Below, piece by piece: positions 10,271-19,366 of a DNA stretch of 64,000 bases. Position numbers and translations under genes: made by a program. Source of the stretch: Leifsonia psychrotolerans (GTDB lineage: Bacteria > Actinomycetota > Actinomycetes > Actinomycetales > Microbacteriaceae); contig NZ_JACCFM010000001.1 in assembly GCF_013410665.1 (NCBI RefSeq), positions 1,116,001 through 1,180,000 on the forward strand. The letters are read 5' to 3'. Under the pieces are notes generated by a model. That model made no database searches. It saw only the letters and a program-made list of their open reading frames with translations, and had not been told where the DNA came from. Each line of letters begins with the position of its first letter. Positions within the stretch are counted from its first letter, which is position 1.

Positions 10271-10370
10271 CTTCCTGTTCACCCCGACCGTGGTTAAGCG
10301 GCGGGAGCCTCTTCCTGGGGTTTGATGACGGTGTCTAAAACGCACCAAAGTCGCCCAGAAAGAGGCCCGA

Positions 10371-11928
10371 ATGAAGTTTGACGGAGAAATCATGGAAATA
10401 CTTGCTGCCTACGACCTGACCGGGTGGTTGCGCGCTGCAGCCGAGCTGACGGGCTGTTCCCATCACACGGTTGCCCGGCATGTCGCCGCCCGTGACGCGG
10501 GTAAGCCGATCGCCGAACCGGCGTATCGGGGGCGGGTCACGGACGCGTTCATGGACAAGATCGAGGAGTGGGTCGTCGCCTCGCATGGCAAGATCCGCGC
10601 CGATAAAGCCCACGAGAAGCTCGGTTCGTTGGGCTATGAGGGGTCGGAACGGTCGACGCGTCGAGCGGTCGCGCAGGTGCGGGCCGCGTTCCGGCTCGGG
10701 CACACCCGGGTGCACCGGCCGTGGGTGACGGAGCCGGGGATGTGGTTACAGTACGACTTCGGTGACGGCCCGCTGATCGAGGGCCGCAAGACGGTGTTGT
10801 TCGTGGCCTGGCTGGCGTGGAGTCGGTTCCGGATCGTGATCGCTTTGCGGGACCGCACGGCACCGAGCGTGTTCGCCGCGTTGGATCGCACCTTTCGCCT
10901 GCTTCGAGGGCGCGCCGACGTATGTGCTGACGGACAACGAGAAAACGGTCACGGTGTCGCATATCGCCGGCGTCCCGGCGCGAAACCATCAGACGATGGA
11001 CTTCGCCCGCCACTACGGCGTCACCGTGCTGACCTGCCAACCCTCCGACCCGGCCTCCAAGGGCGGGGTGGAAGCGGCGGTGAAGGTCGCCAAGGCCGAC
11101 ATTGTGCCCAAGAACACCAACCTACGGGCCGAGTACGACTCGTTCGCCGAGATCGAAGCGGCCTGTGATGCGTTCATGGATGACGTCAACAACCGGGAAC
11201 ACCGCGCCACTCGGCGGAAGCCTTCGTCGATGCTCGCCGAGGAACAGCTGCGGTTGCCCCGCATCCCGTCGGCCCCGCACACCATCGCGTTCGGCTTGAC
11301 CCGGATGGTGCCGCCGAACACTCCGATGGTCACGTTCGAGAACGGTCAGTACTCGGTGCCGTCGTTCCTGCTCGCCGCGGAGGTGTTCGTGCGCAGTCAT
11401 GGCGCTGGCGCCGACGAGCAGGTGATCGTCGTGCACGTCGGCCTCGACGGCCCCATGGAAGTCGCCCGGCACCAGCGGGCCAGGCCCGGCAGCCCGCAGC
11501 TCGACGACGCACACTTCCTCGACCACCGGGAGAAGATCCCGGGCGAGTACACGATCAAGGCGAGAAGCGCCGCAGAAGCCGACTTTCTCGGCATTGGTGC
11601 GGGCGCGCACGCCTGGCTGATCGAGGCGGCCGCGTCGGTCACGACACGGATGAATGTGAAGATGGCCGACGCGGCCGCCCTGGCGAAGATCAGCGGTATC
11701 GAACGGGTCGATGAGGCCCTGGGCACCGCGGCCGCTTACGGGCGGTTCGCGACCGGGGACCTTCCGTCGATCCTCGGCACGAACCTCGCCCGGGCTCAGA
11801 CACATCGTGCCGACGAGGCCACGTCTCTGGCGCAGGGCACGGCCGGGTGGGCCGCAATCGGGCAACCGCTCGTGCCCGTCTTCAACGTCGTTGCGACCGA
11901 CTCCGACGAGTGGGAGGAGAGCGCGTGA
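10371..11928 (+). pseudogene. istA: IS21 transposase IstA, one-base frameshift
   Basis: Two overlapping frames together make a full-length (~518 aa) IstA: an N-terminal HTH (SHHTVARHVAARDAG), the rve/DDE core with first Asp in WLQYDFGDGP, second Asp in YVLTDNEKTVT and Glu in KGGVEAAVKVAK, and a C-terminal beta domain. Frame 1 breaks near 10901-10907 (CTGCTTCGAGGG) and the continuation lies in the +1 frame. Dropping one T would restore LLEGAPTYVLTD. The shift falls just before the second catalytic Asp, so the product is dead unless frameshifting occurs or the extra base is a sequencing error. ATG 10371 follows AAAGAGGCCCGA. Confidence 0.82.
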
Positions 11929-12704
11929 GCGTCACTCAGGCGGCTCCGCCTGCGCTTCCGGCGGAGCTGGAATCGTTGATGCGGCAGCTGAAGATGCCCT
12001 ACGCCCGCGCGCTCGCACCGGAGCTGATTGCGACGGCCCGCGCGCAACGCTGGGAACCAGCGGAGATGATCAAGGCCCTGTTCGTCGAGGAAGTCACCGG
12101 CCGATCCCGCTCGATGCTCGCCGCCCGGCGGAAAGCGGCCGGGTTCCCGACCGGGAAGACGTTCGAGAGTTGGGACGAGTCCGCGTGCTCGATTCCGTTG
12201 CCGACGCGGGAGGCGTTACGCACCTTGGAATGGGTTGCCCGGAAGGAGAACGTCGTCGTCTGCGGGCCAAGCGGCACCGGGAAGACGTTCTTCCTTGAAG
12301 CCCTCGGCCAGCAGTCCGTGGAGGCGGGCCTGCGAGTCGCCTGGTTCCGCCTCGAGGACCTCGGCGCGTTGGTGCGCGCCCACCGTTCCGACGACTCCGT
12401 CAACCGAGTCGTCACCCGCATTCTTCGGGCCGACCTGATTGTGATTGACGATATTGGCCTGCTCGAAGTCGGTGCGGACGCCGCGGAAGGGCTCTACCGG
12501 CTCCTTGACGCCGCCTACGAGAAACGGTCCATAGCGGTCTCGTCGAACCTGCACCCGGCCGGTTTCGACGAGCTCATGCCCAAAACCCTCGCGACGGCGA
12601 CCGTTGACCGGCTCCTGCACCACGCGCACGTCTGCCAAACCTCGGGCGAATCGATCCGGCTCACCCAAGCCCTCGCCGGGAAAGGCGTCACCGCTATGAA
12701 CTAA
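11925..12704 (+). CDS. istB: IS21 transposition helper ATPase IstB
   Basis: 259-aa AAA+ ATPase that assembles on target DNA and activates IstA. Walker A is GPSGTGKT and Walker B is LIVIDDIG; an arginine-finger region and the SSNLHPAGFDELMP sensor segment follow. I chose GTG 11925, which overlaps the istA stop (GTGA) and is preceded by GGGAGGAG, rather than an ATG further upstream inside istA. The frame is intact and of normal family length. It could act in trans on related elements even though the istA here is shifted. Confidence 0.9.
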   Translation: MSVTQAAPPALPAELESLMRQLKMPYARALAPELIATARAQRWEPAEMIKALFVEEVTGRSRSMLAARRKAAGFPTGKTFESWDESACSIPLPTREALRTLEWVARKENVVVCGPSGTGKTFFLEALGQQSVEAGLRVAWFRLEDLGALVRAHRSDDSVNRVVTRILRADLIVIDDIGLLEVGADAAEGLYRLLDAAYEKRSIAVSSNLHPAGFDELMPKTLATATVDRLLHHAHVCQTSGESIRLTQALAGKGVTAMN

Positions 12705-12745
12705 ACCCCGCACGCTCCGCACGGCCAACGCCACCGAACCCCAGG

Positions 12746-12841
12746 TGGGCAGCTCTGATGGCCGTGTGTGGGCAGTTTTCATGGCCACCAGCGGGCATTT
12801 TCTGCTGGCCGCCTGTGGGCAGTTCCTATTGGCCATTGACA
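12746..12841 (-). repeat. IS21 right-end multiple terminal repeats
   Basis: Four copies of TGGGCA...TGGCC, in inverted orientation to those at the left end, finish with TATTGGCCATTGACA at 12841. The second to fourth copies match the solitary end at 9727-9798. Confidence 0.75.
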
Positions 12842-13041
12842 GTCGCCGGCCACCATCGGTTCGGAGACTGAACTTCAGGTGGCGGCGGATGTTCATCTGA
12901 ACGTGAAACACGCAGCGCCGCGTCTTCGTCAGGCTGCGGTGGGCTCCCGGGCGGACCACTGCCAAGCGAGGACCTGCAGGGTTTCGGCGACGGCGATGAG
13001 CAAGTGCCAGGAGCCGATCCAGATCCCGTCGACGAGGACCT
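12842..13041 (-). pseudogene. transposase N-terminal-side remnant (same gene as 9862-10177)
   Basis: Minus-strand fragments of the transposase interrupted by IS21. One frame reads HHQVLVDGIWIGSWHLLIAV, resembling the first catalytic-Asp region (VLDGT...CLLIA) of IS1249-like enzymes. A shifted frame then reads TRRCVFHVQMNIRRHL, the typical QRC.FHV...R..L motif. The two are in different frames with sequence missing between them, and more is missing between this part and the EGGIN segment beyond the IS. The gene was therefore already damaged, or was damaged at insertion. The N-terminus is absent. Confidence 0.55.
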
Positions 13042-13071
13042 GATGATGGGGTGGTTGTGAGCGCGATCCTG

Positions 13072-13923
13072 CTACTGCTGCGTGGGCACCGTCACTTTAC
13101 GAAAGCTCACGATCTCGAATGCAGCTGTCACAGACTGTCGGGCGCCAGGCGCAGGGGAGTCAGCGCCCGCCTCATGGTGGTGCGCTGACGGGCCCATACC
13201 GACGAGGGCCGCGATCTCGGACGCGGTGAGACTCATCTGAAATGAGAGTTCCTGACGCGACTCCATCCTGAAGTGGACAGCCAACCCGTCGATCAGATGT
13301 GCCGCCTTGTCGTTCTGCAGGCCCAGTGCCAGTCCGGCTGCCCGCAGCTCGCGAAGATGGGACGGCTGGGGGATGACGACGACAAGAACACCATCGGTAC
13401 GAAGAACTCGTGCGAACTCCGCGGCATTGCGAGGTGCGAACACGTTGAGAATGAGATCCGCAGCCGCGTCGGCGATCGGGAGCGGCGACCACACATCCGC
13501 GACGAGCCCGTCAACAGGGGAGCGAGTCTCACCGCCTCGACGCACAGTTCTACCGACGGCTGCGGGGGAGATGTCAAGCGCGAGCGCGCAAGCCCCGGGG
13601 ACGGCATCGAGAACGCCGGTCAGATAATAGCCGGTGCCACAACCCACATCGAGTACCTTCCGTGGCTCCACGGCGGCCACGTGGGCGCTCAACGCCTCGC
13701 GAAGTGGTCGATACCAGCCGGCGCCGAGGAATGCATCGCGAGCATCGAGCATCGCCGGACTGTCTCCGATGAGACCGTGCGCGCTCAACAGAGTGATGTA
13801 GCCCCGCTTGTTCACATCGTACGAGTGGCCGTGGCGACAGACGAGTGCGAGAGGCTCGCGTGGTGTGAGGACACCAAAACAGATCGGGCACCGAAGCCAC
13901 TCCGACAAAGTCTGGAGTGACAT
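13072..13923 (-). CDS. RlmA-like 23S rRNA (guanine-N1) methyltransferase
   Basis: 283-aa class I SAM methyltransferase of the RlmA family, which methylates a guanine in the helix 35 loop of 23S rRNA (G745 or G748 in the characterised enzymes). The N-terminal zinc site reads CPICFG...LVCRHGHSYD (Cys-x2-Cys...Cys-x2-His). The SAM motif is VLDVGCGTGYYL, and FAPRNAAEFARVL follows. Its 3' end abuts the transposase scar and its stop codon is intact. Position specificity cannot be read from sequence; the RlmAII subgroup can give tylosin/mycinamicin resistance. Confidence 0.75.
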   Translation of the reverse strand: MSLQTLSEWLRCPICFGVLTPREPLALVCRHGHSYDVNKRGYITLLSAHGLIGDSPAMLDARDAFLGAGWYRPLREALSAHVAAVEPRKVLDVGCGTGYYLTGVLDAVPGACALALDISPAAVGRTVRRGGETRSPVDGLVADVWSPLPIADAAADLILNVFAPRNAAEFARVLRTDGVLVVVIPQPSHLRELRAAGLALGLQNDKAAHLIDGLAVHFRMESRQELSFQMSLTASEIAALVGMGPSAHHHEAGADSPAPGARQSVTAAFEIVSFRKVTVPTQQ

Positions 13924-13960
13924 CGATGCCCGATCTGTTGATGTCGAATACTAGCCGTGA

Positions 13961-15580
13961 CTAGTGGTGGTCACCGTGCGACTGCTCGAGTTCGCCCTTG
14001 GTGACGGGAGCGATCCGATCTTCGAAGAACCACCGGGAGAGTGCAGCGCGGAGGCGCTGAACGCCAGTGATCTGACCCTTCGCATTCGGACGAATCATCA
14101 GAGGCTTGTAGTCGTTGTAGCTGACCAGCTTCCAGCGCTCGTATTCATCGACCGGCTGGTGAACCTCGATGTACTCTCCGCCGGGAAGGCGAACAATGCG
14201 ACCGGATTCGAAGCCGTGCAACACGATCTCACGATCCTTCTTCTGCAAGGCCAGGCACACGCGCTTGGTCAGCAGGTAGGCCAGGATCGGTCCGAGAACC
14301 GTGATCGCCTGAATCGCGTGGATCACGCCTTCCATGGTGACGTGGAAGTGCGTCGCAATGATGTCCGACGACGCAGCAGCCCAGAGGCCCGCGTAGAAGG
14401 TGACACCGGCAGCGCCGATCGCGGTGCGGGTCGGAGCGTTACGCGGGCGATCCAGGATGTGGTGCTCGCGCTTGTCTCCGGTGATCCACGCCTCGATGAA
14501 GGGGTAGAACATCACCAGGACGATGAAGATACCGATGATCACCAGCGGTGCCAGGATGTTCCACGAGTAGGTGTGGTTCAACCAAACGGTCTCCCATCCC
14601 GGTGGAATCAGACGCAGAGCCCCATCGGCAAAACCGATGTACCAGTCCGGCTGGGTACCGGCTGAAACCGGCGACGGGTCATACGGTCCGTAGTTCCAGA
14701 TCGGGTTGATGGTGAAGAACGACGCCATCAGCATCACGACGCCGAAGACGATGAAGAAGAATCCGCCTGCCTTCGCGGCATACACCGGCAGAACCGGGAA
14801 TCCGACGACGTTCTGGTTCGTCTTACCTGCACCGGGGAACTGCGTGTGCTTGTGAACAACGACGAACAGAAGGTGCATTGCGATGAACGCGACGACCAGC
14901 GCCGGCAGCAGCAGGATGTGCAGTGAGTAGAGGCGACCGACGATATCTTCACCCGGGAACTCGCCGCCGAAGAGCAGGAACGAAATCCATGTTCCGGCGA
15001 CGGGGATGCCCTTGATGATTCCATCGATGATTCGCAGGCCATTTCCGGACAGCAGGTCGTCGGGGAGCGAGTAGCCGGTAAAGCCTTCTGCCATCGCGAG
15101 GATGAAGAGCACGAAGCCGATCACCCAGTTCAGTTCACGCGGCTTGCGGAACGCACCGGTGAAGTAAATGCGCAGCATGTGCAGTCCGATGGCGGCGACG
15201 AAGAGAAGCGCCGCCCAGTGGTGAACCTGACGCATCAGGAGACCACCGCGAATGTCAAAGGAGATGTCGAGTGTCGACGCCATGGCGGCAGACATCTCGA
15301 CGCCCTTCAACGGTACGTAGGAGCCGTCGTAGAACATCTGCGTCATTGACGCCTGGAAGAAGAAAGTCAGGAAGCTTCCGGACAGCAAGATGATGACGAA
15401 GCTATACAGCGCCACCTCACCAAGAAGGAAGGACCAGTGGTCAGGGAAGATCTTTCGACCTAGCTCCTTGACCGCTGTAGAGATGCTGGTGCGCTCGTCG
15501 AGGTAGTTCGCCGCTGCAGCGGTGAAGCCGCCCGACTTTTTAGCCTCGGCGGGTGCGCTCGTGGTGGTTGACGTGCTCAA
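13961..15580 (-). CDS. qcrB: cytochrome bc1 complex cytochrome b subunit
   Basis: 539-aa cytochrome b of the menaquinol-cytochrome c reductase, with about eight or nine membrane helices and the haem-ligating histidines (LMRQVHHWAALLFV...GLHMLR and LYSLHILLLPALVVAFIAMHLLFV). The quinol-site motif has the actinobacterial form around GPYDPSPVSAGTQPDWYIG. Hydrophilic N- and C-terminal extensions are usual in Actinobacteria. Its start overlaps the qcrA stop by 4 bases; it is the last gene of ctaE-qcrC-qcrA-qcrB. QcrB is the target of imidazopyridine-type inhibitors in mycobacteria. Confidence 0.95.
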   Translation of the reverse strand: MSTSTTTSAPAEAKKSGGFTAAAANYLDERTSISTAVKELGRKIFPDHWSFLLGEVALYSFVIILLSGSFLTFFFQASMTQMFYDGSYVPLKGVEMSAAMASTLDISFDIRGGLLMRQVHHWAALLFVAAIGLHMLRIYFTGAFRKPRELNWVIGFVLFILAMAEGFTGYSLPDDLLSGNGLRIIDGIIKGIPVAGTWISFLLFGGEFPGEDIVGRLYSLHILLLPALVVAFIAMHLLFVVVHKHTQFPGAGKTNQNVVGFPVLPVYAAKAGGFFFIVFGVVMLMASFFTINPIWNYGPYDPSPVSAGTQPDWYIGFADGALRLIPPGWETVWLNHTYSWNILAPLVIIGIFIVLVMFYPFIEAWITGDKREHHILDRPRNAPTRTAIGAAGVTFYAGLWAAASSDIIATHFHVTMEGVIHAIQAITVLGPILAYLLTKRVCLALQKKDREIVLHGFESGRIVRLPGGEYIEVHQPVDEYERWKLVSYNDYKPLMIRPNAKGQITGVQRLRAALSRWFFEDRIAPVTKGELEQSHGDHH

Positions 15581-16647
15581 GAACGCTCCCAGAAGCTCGG
15601 TCCGACGGGTTCGGTGAAATCGCTCTGCGCGATGAGGTAGCCCTCAGCGTCGACGGCGATGGGCAGCTGTGGGAGTGGCCGCTTGGCCGGTCCGAAGATG
15701 ACCTCGCAGTGGTTCGACACGTCGAACTGTGACTGGTGGCAGGGGCAGAGGAGGTGGTGCGTCTGCTGCTCGTAGAGCGCAACAGGGCAACCGACGTGGG
15801 TGCAGATCTTGGAGTAGGCGACAATTCCGTCGTACGACCAGTCTTTGCGCTCCGGCAGCTCGTTAAGGTCTTGAGGCTTCAACCGCATGAGAAGAACAGC
15901 CGCTTTGGCCTTCTCTTCAAGCCGGCCGTGCTCAAGATCAACCAGGCCTTCAGGAATCACGTGGAAAGCCGAGCCCAATGTGACGTCGGATGCCTTGATC
16001 GGAGTGCCACTCGGGTCGATCGTGAGGCGCGTGCCCTTCTTCCACATGGTGTGGCTGAGCAACTCGACCGGGTTCTCGTCCTGCGGGCCGAGGCCACGGA
16101 AGAGAACGACGGCGGGAAGCGGAAAGGCCACGAGCGCGCCGATCAGGCTGTTACGAATCAGTGTGCGACGGCCGAAACCGGACTCTTCATTCGCTTCCTG
16201 AAAGATCTCGATAGCGCGGGCCCGAGTTTCGTCAGTTCCCTGAACCGGGTGACGCTCGTCGACACCTTCGTGGTCCGACATGATCGCCTTGCCCCAGTGC
16301 ACGGCACCAATCCCGATGGCGAGAAGCGCCAAAGCGAGGCCGATTCCAATGAAGAGGTTGTTCAGGCGAACCGAACCGGTGTCTTCGGGAATGATCGGAA
16401 AGATCATGTACGCCGCAATCGCCCACACGCTGCCGACGATCGACAGATAGAAGAGCGTGTACACCGTACGTTCTGCGGTGCGCTCCTTCTTCGGGTCGAG
16501 GTCTGTTACGCGCTTGCGGTGCGGAGGAAGACCCGGGTTAGCGACGGCATCCCGTGCGACGACGGCGGTACCGGCAGATGCTTCCGGGTGTGCGCCGGGC
16601 GAGTCGGCGGCGATGATGTCCTTCCCGCCGTTATCGTCCTTGGCCAT
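15577..16647 (-). CDS. qcrA: cytochrome bc1 complex Rieske iron-sulfur subunit
   Basis: 356-aa Rieske subunit. The long actinobacterial N-terminus carries three membrane helices (around residues 60-90, 100-120 and 160-190). The C-terminal Rieske domain binds the 2Fe-2S cluster with CTHVGC and CPCHQSQF. It moves electrons from menaquinol at QcrB to cytochrome c1 domain QcrC. The ATG at 16647 follows GGAGAA. It overlaps qcrB by 4 bases, which suggests translational coupling. Confidence 0.95.
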   Translation of the reverse strand: MAKDDNGGKDIIAADSPGAHPEASAGTAVVARDAVANPGLPPHRKRVTDLDPKKERTAERTVYTLFYLSIVGSVWAIAAYMIFPIIPEDTGSVRLNNLFIGIGLALALLAIGIGAVHWGKAIMSDHEGVDERHPVQGTDETRARAIEIFQEANEESGFGRRTLIRNSLIGALVAFPLPAVVLFRGLGPQDENPVELLSHTMWKKGTRLTIDPSGTPIKASDVTLGSAFHVIPEGLVDLEHGRLEEKAKAAVLLMRLKPQDLNELPERKDWSYDGIVAYSKICTHVGCPVALYEQQTHHLLCPCHQSQFDVSNHCEVIFGPAKRPLPQLPIAVDAEGYLIAQSDFTEPVGPSFWERS

Positions 16648-16695
16648 TGTTCTCCTTCAGGGGCTTTATACGCTGTGTCATAACCGTGAATCCGG

Positions 16696-17508
16696 TTAGT
16701 TTGACTTTGCCGTGATCCAGACAGTCAACGCCACGACTGCACCGAGTCCGAAGATCCAGAGGAACAAGCCCTCGGATACGGGTCCCAGCGAGCCCAGCGC
16801 AAAACCGCCCGGTGACGGGTTGTTCTCGAGGTACTTGAGGTAAGAAATGATGTCGCGCTTGCCTTCAGGCGAGATGTTCATGTCGTTGAACACCGGCATG
16901 TTCTGCGGTCCGGTAATCATCGCTTCGTAAATGTGCGTCGCGCTGACACCCATCAATGGGGGAGCGAACTTACCCTCGGTCAGTGCGCCACCGGCTCCGG
17001 CGACGTTGTGGCACATGGCGCAGTTGATTCGGAAGAGCTCGCCACCGTTTGATAGGTCACCCTTCGCATCTAGCACCTCGCCCTCGGGAATCGAGGGACC
17101 GGGGGCCAGCGAGCCGACATAAGCCGCAAGAGCTGCGATCTGCTCGTCGGTGAACTGCACGGGCTTCTGCTGAGCCTGCGGACCGTTCATCGCCATCGGC
17201 ATCCGACCGGTACCGACCTGGAAGTCGACCGCGGCTGCGCCGACGCCGATCAAGCTCGGACCATCGGCGGTTCCGTCGGCGGCGAGGCCGTGACAGGTGG
17301 CGCAGTTCGCCGCAAAAAGCTTCTTTCCTTCGTCGATGGTCTGCTGGCTCGACACGTCGGCTTGGGCGCTGGCAGTGCTCGTGCTGAACGCTGCGTAGGC
17401 CCCGCCGGTAAAGAGCAAGCCAATCGCGATAAGGGCCACGCTGGCCAGGGGGTGACGGCGGCCGGCTTTGCGAGCCTGGCGGGCCGTTGGTTTTCTGTTC
17501 TCGGGCAT
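16696..17508 (-). CDS. qcrC: cytochrome bc1 complex di-haem cytochrome c subunit
   Basis: 270-aa cytochrome cc with two c-type haem sites, CATCHGL and CAMCHNV, an N-terminal membrane anchor or uncleaved signal (ASVALIAIGLLFTGGAYAAF) and a C-terminal membrane helix (LFLWIFGLGAVVALTVWI). The two haems let Actinobacteria run a III-IV supercomplex without a soluble cytochrome c. It lies between ctaE (24 bases upstream) and qcrA. Confidence 0.95.
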   Translation of the reverse strand: MPENRKPTARQARKAGRRHPLASVALIAIGLLFTGGAYAAFSTSTASAQADVSSQQTIDEGKKLFAANCATCHGLAADGTADGPSLIGVGAAAVDFQVGTGRMPMAMNGPQAQQKPVQFTDEQIAALAAYVGSLAPGPSIPEGEVLDAKGDLSNGGELFRINCAMCHNVAGAGGALTEGKFAPPLMGVSATHIYEAMITGPQNMPVFNDMNISPEGKRDIISYLKYLENNPSPGGFALGSLGPVSEGLFLWIFGLGAVVALTVWITAKSN

Positions 17509-17532
17509 GCTGAGGTTGTCCGCTCCTGATTT

Positions 17533-18162
17533 CTATTTGAGAACGTAAATGACCAGGAAAAGCCCGATCCAGACGACGTCGACGAAGTGCCAGTAGTACG
17601 AGACCACGATGGCGCTGGTGGCTTCTTTATGACCGAAGTTCTTCACTGCGAACGCACGGCCGATGACCAGAAGGAATGCAATCAAACCGCCGGTCACGTG
17701 GATTCCGTGGAATCCCGTGGTGAGGTAGAACGCAGAGCCGTAAGCGTTGGAGCTGAGAGAGACACCCTCAGAGACGAGAGTGGCGTACTCCATCACCTGT
17801 CCAGACACGAAGATCGCTCCGAGCGCATAGGTCAGGAAGAACCACTCCACCATGCCCCACTGGCTCGGCTTCCATCCGGTCGCCCGTGACTTCAAGTTCT
17901 CGGCCGCAAAGACACCGAACTGGCAGGTGACCGACGACGACACCAGGATCAACGTATTGATCAACGCATAGGTGAAGTTATGTTTGTCAGTCTCGAACTG
18001 CCACAGTTCGGGCGAAGTCGACCGAAGAGTGAAGTAAATGGCAAATAGGCCAGCGAAGAACATAACTTCGCTGCCCAGCCAGACAATGGTGCCCACTGCC
18101 ACGCTGTTGGGCCGGTTCACAACGGGCGGAACCGCCGTATGAGTAATTGAGGTGCTCGTCAC
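17533..18162 (-). CDS. ctaE: cytochrome c oxidase subunit III
   Basis: 209-aa subunit III with five predicted membrane helices and the family pattern in [17 protein letters not shown] and [13 protein letters not shown]. It stabilises the aa3 oxidase and its proton uptake. It is the first gene of ctaE-qcrC-qcrA-qcrB, separated on the chromosome from ctaCDF, and it diverges from trpD. Confidence 0.94.
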   Translation of the reverse strand: MTSTSITHTAVPPVVNRPNSVAVGTIVWLGSEVMFFAGLFAIYFTLRSTSPELWQFETDKHNFTYALINTLILVSSSVTCQFGVFAAENLKSRATGWKPSQWGMVEWFFLTYALGAIFVSGQVMEYATLVSEGVSLSSNAYGSAFYLTTGFHGIHVTGGLIAFLLVIGRAFAVKNFGHKEATSAIVVSYYWHFVDVVWIGLFLVIYVLK

Positions 18163-18294
18163 CCCTCCATTATGGCCGATATTCGTTCAGGTTTTTCTCA
18201 TTCAGACATGCCTGTCGCAGAAACTTCCTTGTTAGGTCAGCCTTACTCAGGGTCATCTGCCCCCGACAATTCGGGAGAGTTGCCCAATTTCCCC

Positions 18295-18300
18295 TACGAT
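18295..18300 (+). promoter_or_regulatory. -10 box TACGAT of trpD
   Basis: TACGAT ends 7 bases before ATG 18308 with no SD sequence between, which favours a leaderless transcript and the ATG start over the GTG at 18302. Confidence 0.45.
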
Positions 18301-18307
18301 TGTGGCC

Positions 18308-19360
18308 ATGTTTGAATTGCAGTCTTGGCCCAAGATCCTGACTTCTTTGCTTGCCAAAGAGAATCTCAGCGTCGCTGACGCCGCGTGGAGCATGGAACAG
18401 ATCATGGCGGGGGAGGCCAGCCCAGCTCAGATGGGAGCCTTCCTCGTCGCGCTGCAGGCCAAAGGTGAAACCGTCGACGAGATCGTCGGATTTCGTGACG
18501 CAATCCTGGATTACGCTGTGCCGCTGCCGGTCGACCCGATGGCATTGGACATCGTCGGCACCGGAGGCGATCGTTTCGGCACCGTGAATGTGTCGACGAT
18601 GGCATCGATTGTGTGCGCGGCCGCCGGCGTTCCGGTGATCAAACACGGGAATCGGGCGGCAAGTTCCGATTCGGGCTCGTCCGATGTGCTTGCAGCGCTC
18701 GGTATCGACCTCACCCTCTCAGCCGACTCCGTCGCGGCGATTTTGTCGAGGACCGGGATCACGTTTGCCTATGCAGCCGCTTTCCATCCCGGATTCCGTC
18801 ATGCTGCACCGGTGCGCGCCGAACTTGGCATCCCCACCGTCTTCAATTACCTCGGCCCGCTTTGCAATCCGGCGAGACCCGAGGCTTCCGCTGTCGGTGT
18901 GGCGTCCCTGGCGCGAGTACCCCTCTTCGTCGGTGTTTTTCAGACCCGCGGTGCGACGGCTTTGGTCTTCCGCGGCGACGACGGCCTGGATGAGCTCACG
19001 ACCACGGGACACAGCCACGTCTGGGAGATCTCACGCGGTCTCGTCACCGAGCACGACATCGATCCGCGCGACCTGGGTATCAAGCGTTCGAAGATGAGCG
19101 ATCTCGCCGGGGGAGACGCCGCACACAACGCGGCCGTCGTCCACGCGGTGTTCAGCGGAGAGAACGGACCGGTGCGCGATATCGTGCTGCTCAACGCCGC
19201 CGCAGGACTTGTCTCCTTCGAGTTGGCACAGGATCCTTCCCAGAGTCAGATCAGCATCCTTGATCGATTCCGCGCCAAGATGCTGAGTTCAGCCGACGCT
19301 ATCGATTCGGGTGCGGCCACTGCCAAGCTCGCCAATTGGGTGGCCGCTACCCGCGCGTAA
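18308..19360 (+). CDS. trpD: anthranilate phosphoribosyltransferase
   Basis: 350-aa enzyme joining anthranilate to PRPP in tryptophan synthesis. PRPP-site motifs are GTGGDRFGTVNVST and KHGNRAASSDSGSSDVL; the Mg-binding Asp-Glu pair is in GDDGLDELT. Length is normal. No other trp genes are adjacent, and this isolated position beside ctaE is common in Actinobacteria. Its stop lies 6 bases from the convergent glpK stop, with no hairpin between. Confidence 0.95.
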   Translation: MFELQSWPKILTSLLAKENLSVADAAWSMEQIMAGEASPAQMGAFLVALQAKGETVDEIVGFRDAILDYAVPLPVDPMALDIVGTGGDRFGTVNVSTMASIVCAAAGVPVIKHGNRAASSDSGSSDVLAALGIDLTLSADSVAAILSRTGITFAYAAAFHPGFRHAAPVRAELGIPTVFNYLGPLCNPARPEASAVGVASLARVPLFVGVFQTRGATALVFRGDDGLDELTTTGHSHVWEISRGLVTEHDIDPRDLGIKRSKMSDLAGGDAAHNAAVVHAVFSGENGPVRDIVLLNAAAGLVSFELAQDPSQSQISILDRFRAKMLSSADAIDSGAATAKLANWVAATRA

Positions 19361-19366
19361 ATCGGG

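Larger units (their letters stand above)
10178..12841 (+). mobile_element. IS21-family insertion sequence
   Basis: About 2.66-kb element with istA (frameshifted) and istB in the usual order, ending in TGTTAG...TTGACA and carrying several inverted copies of a GGCCA-N6-CTGCCCA motif at each end, as is typical of IS21 multiple terminal repeats. It splits a transposase gene of another family. The bases outside the two ends (GTGAAA left, GTCGCC right) do not form a target-site duplication, so either a deletion accompanied insertion or the flanks have since changed. Confidence 0.85.
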
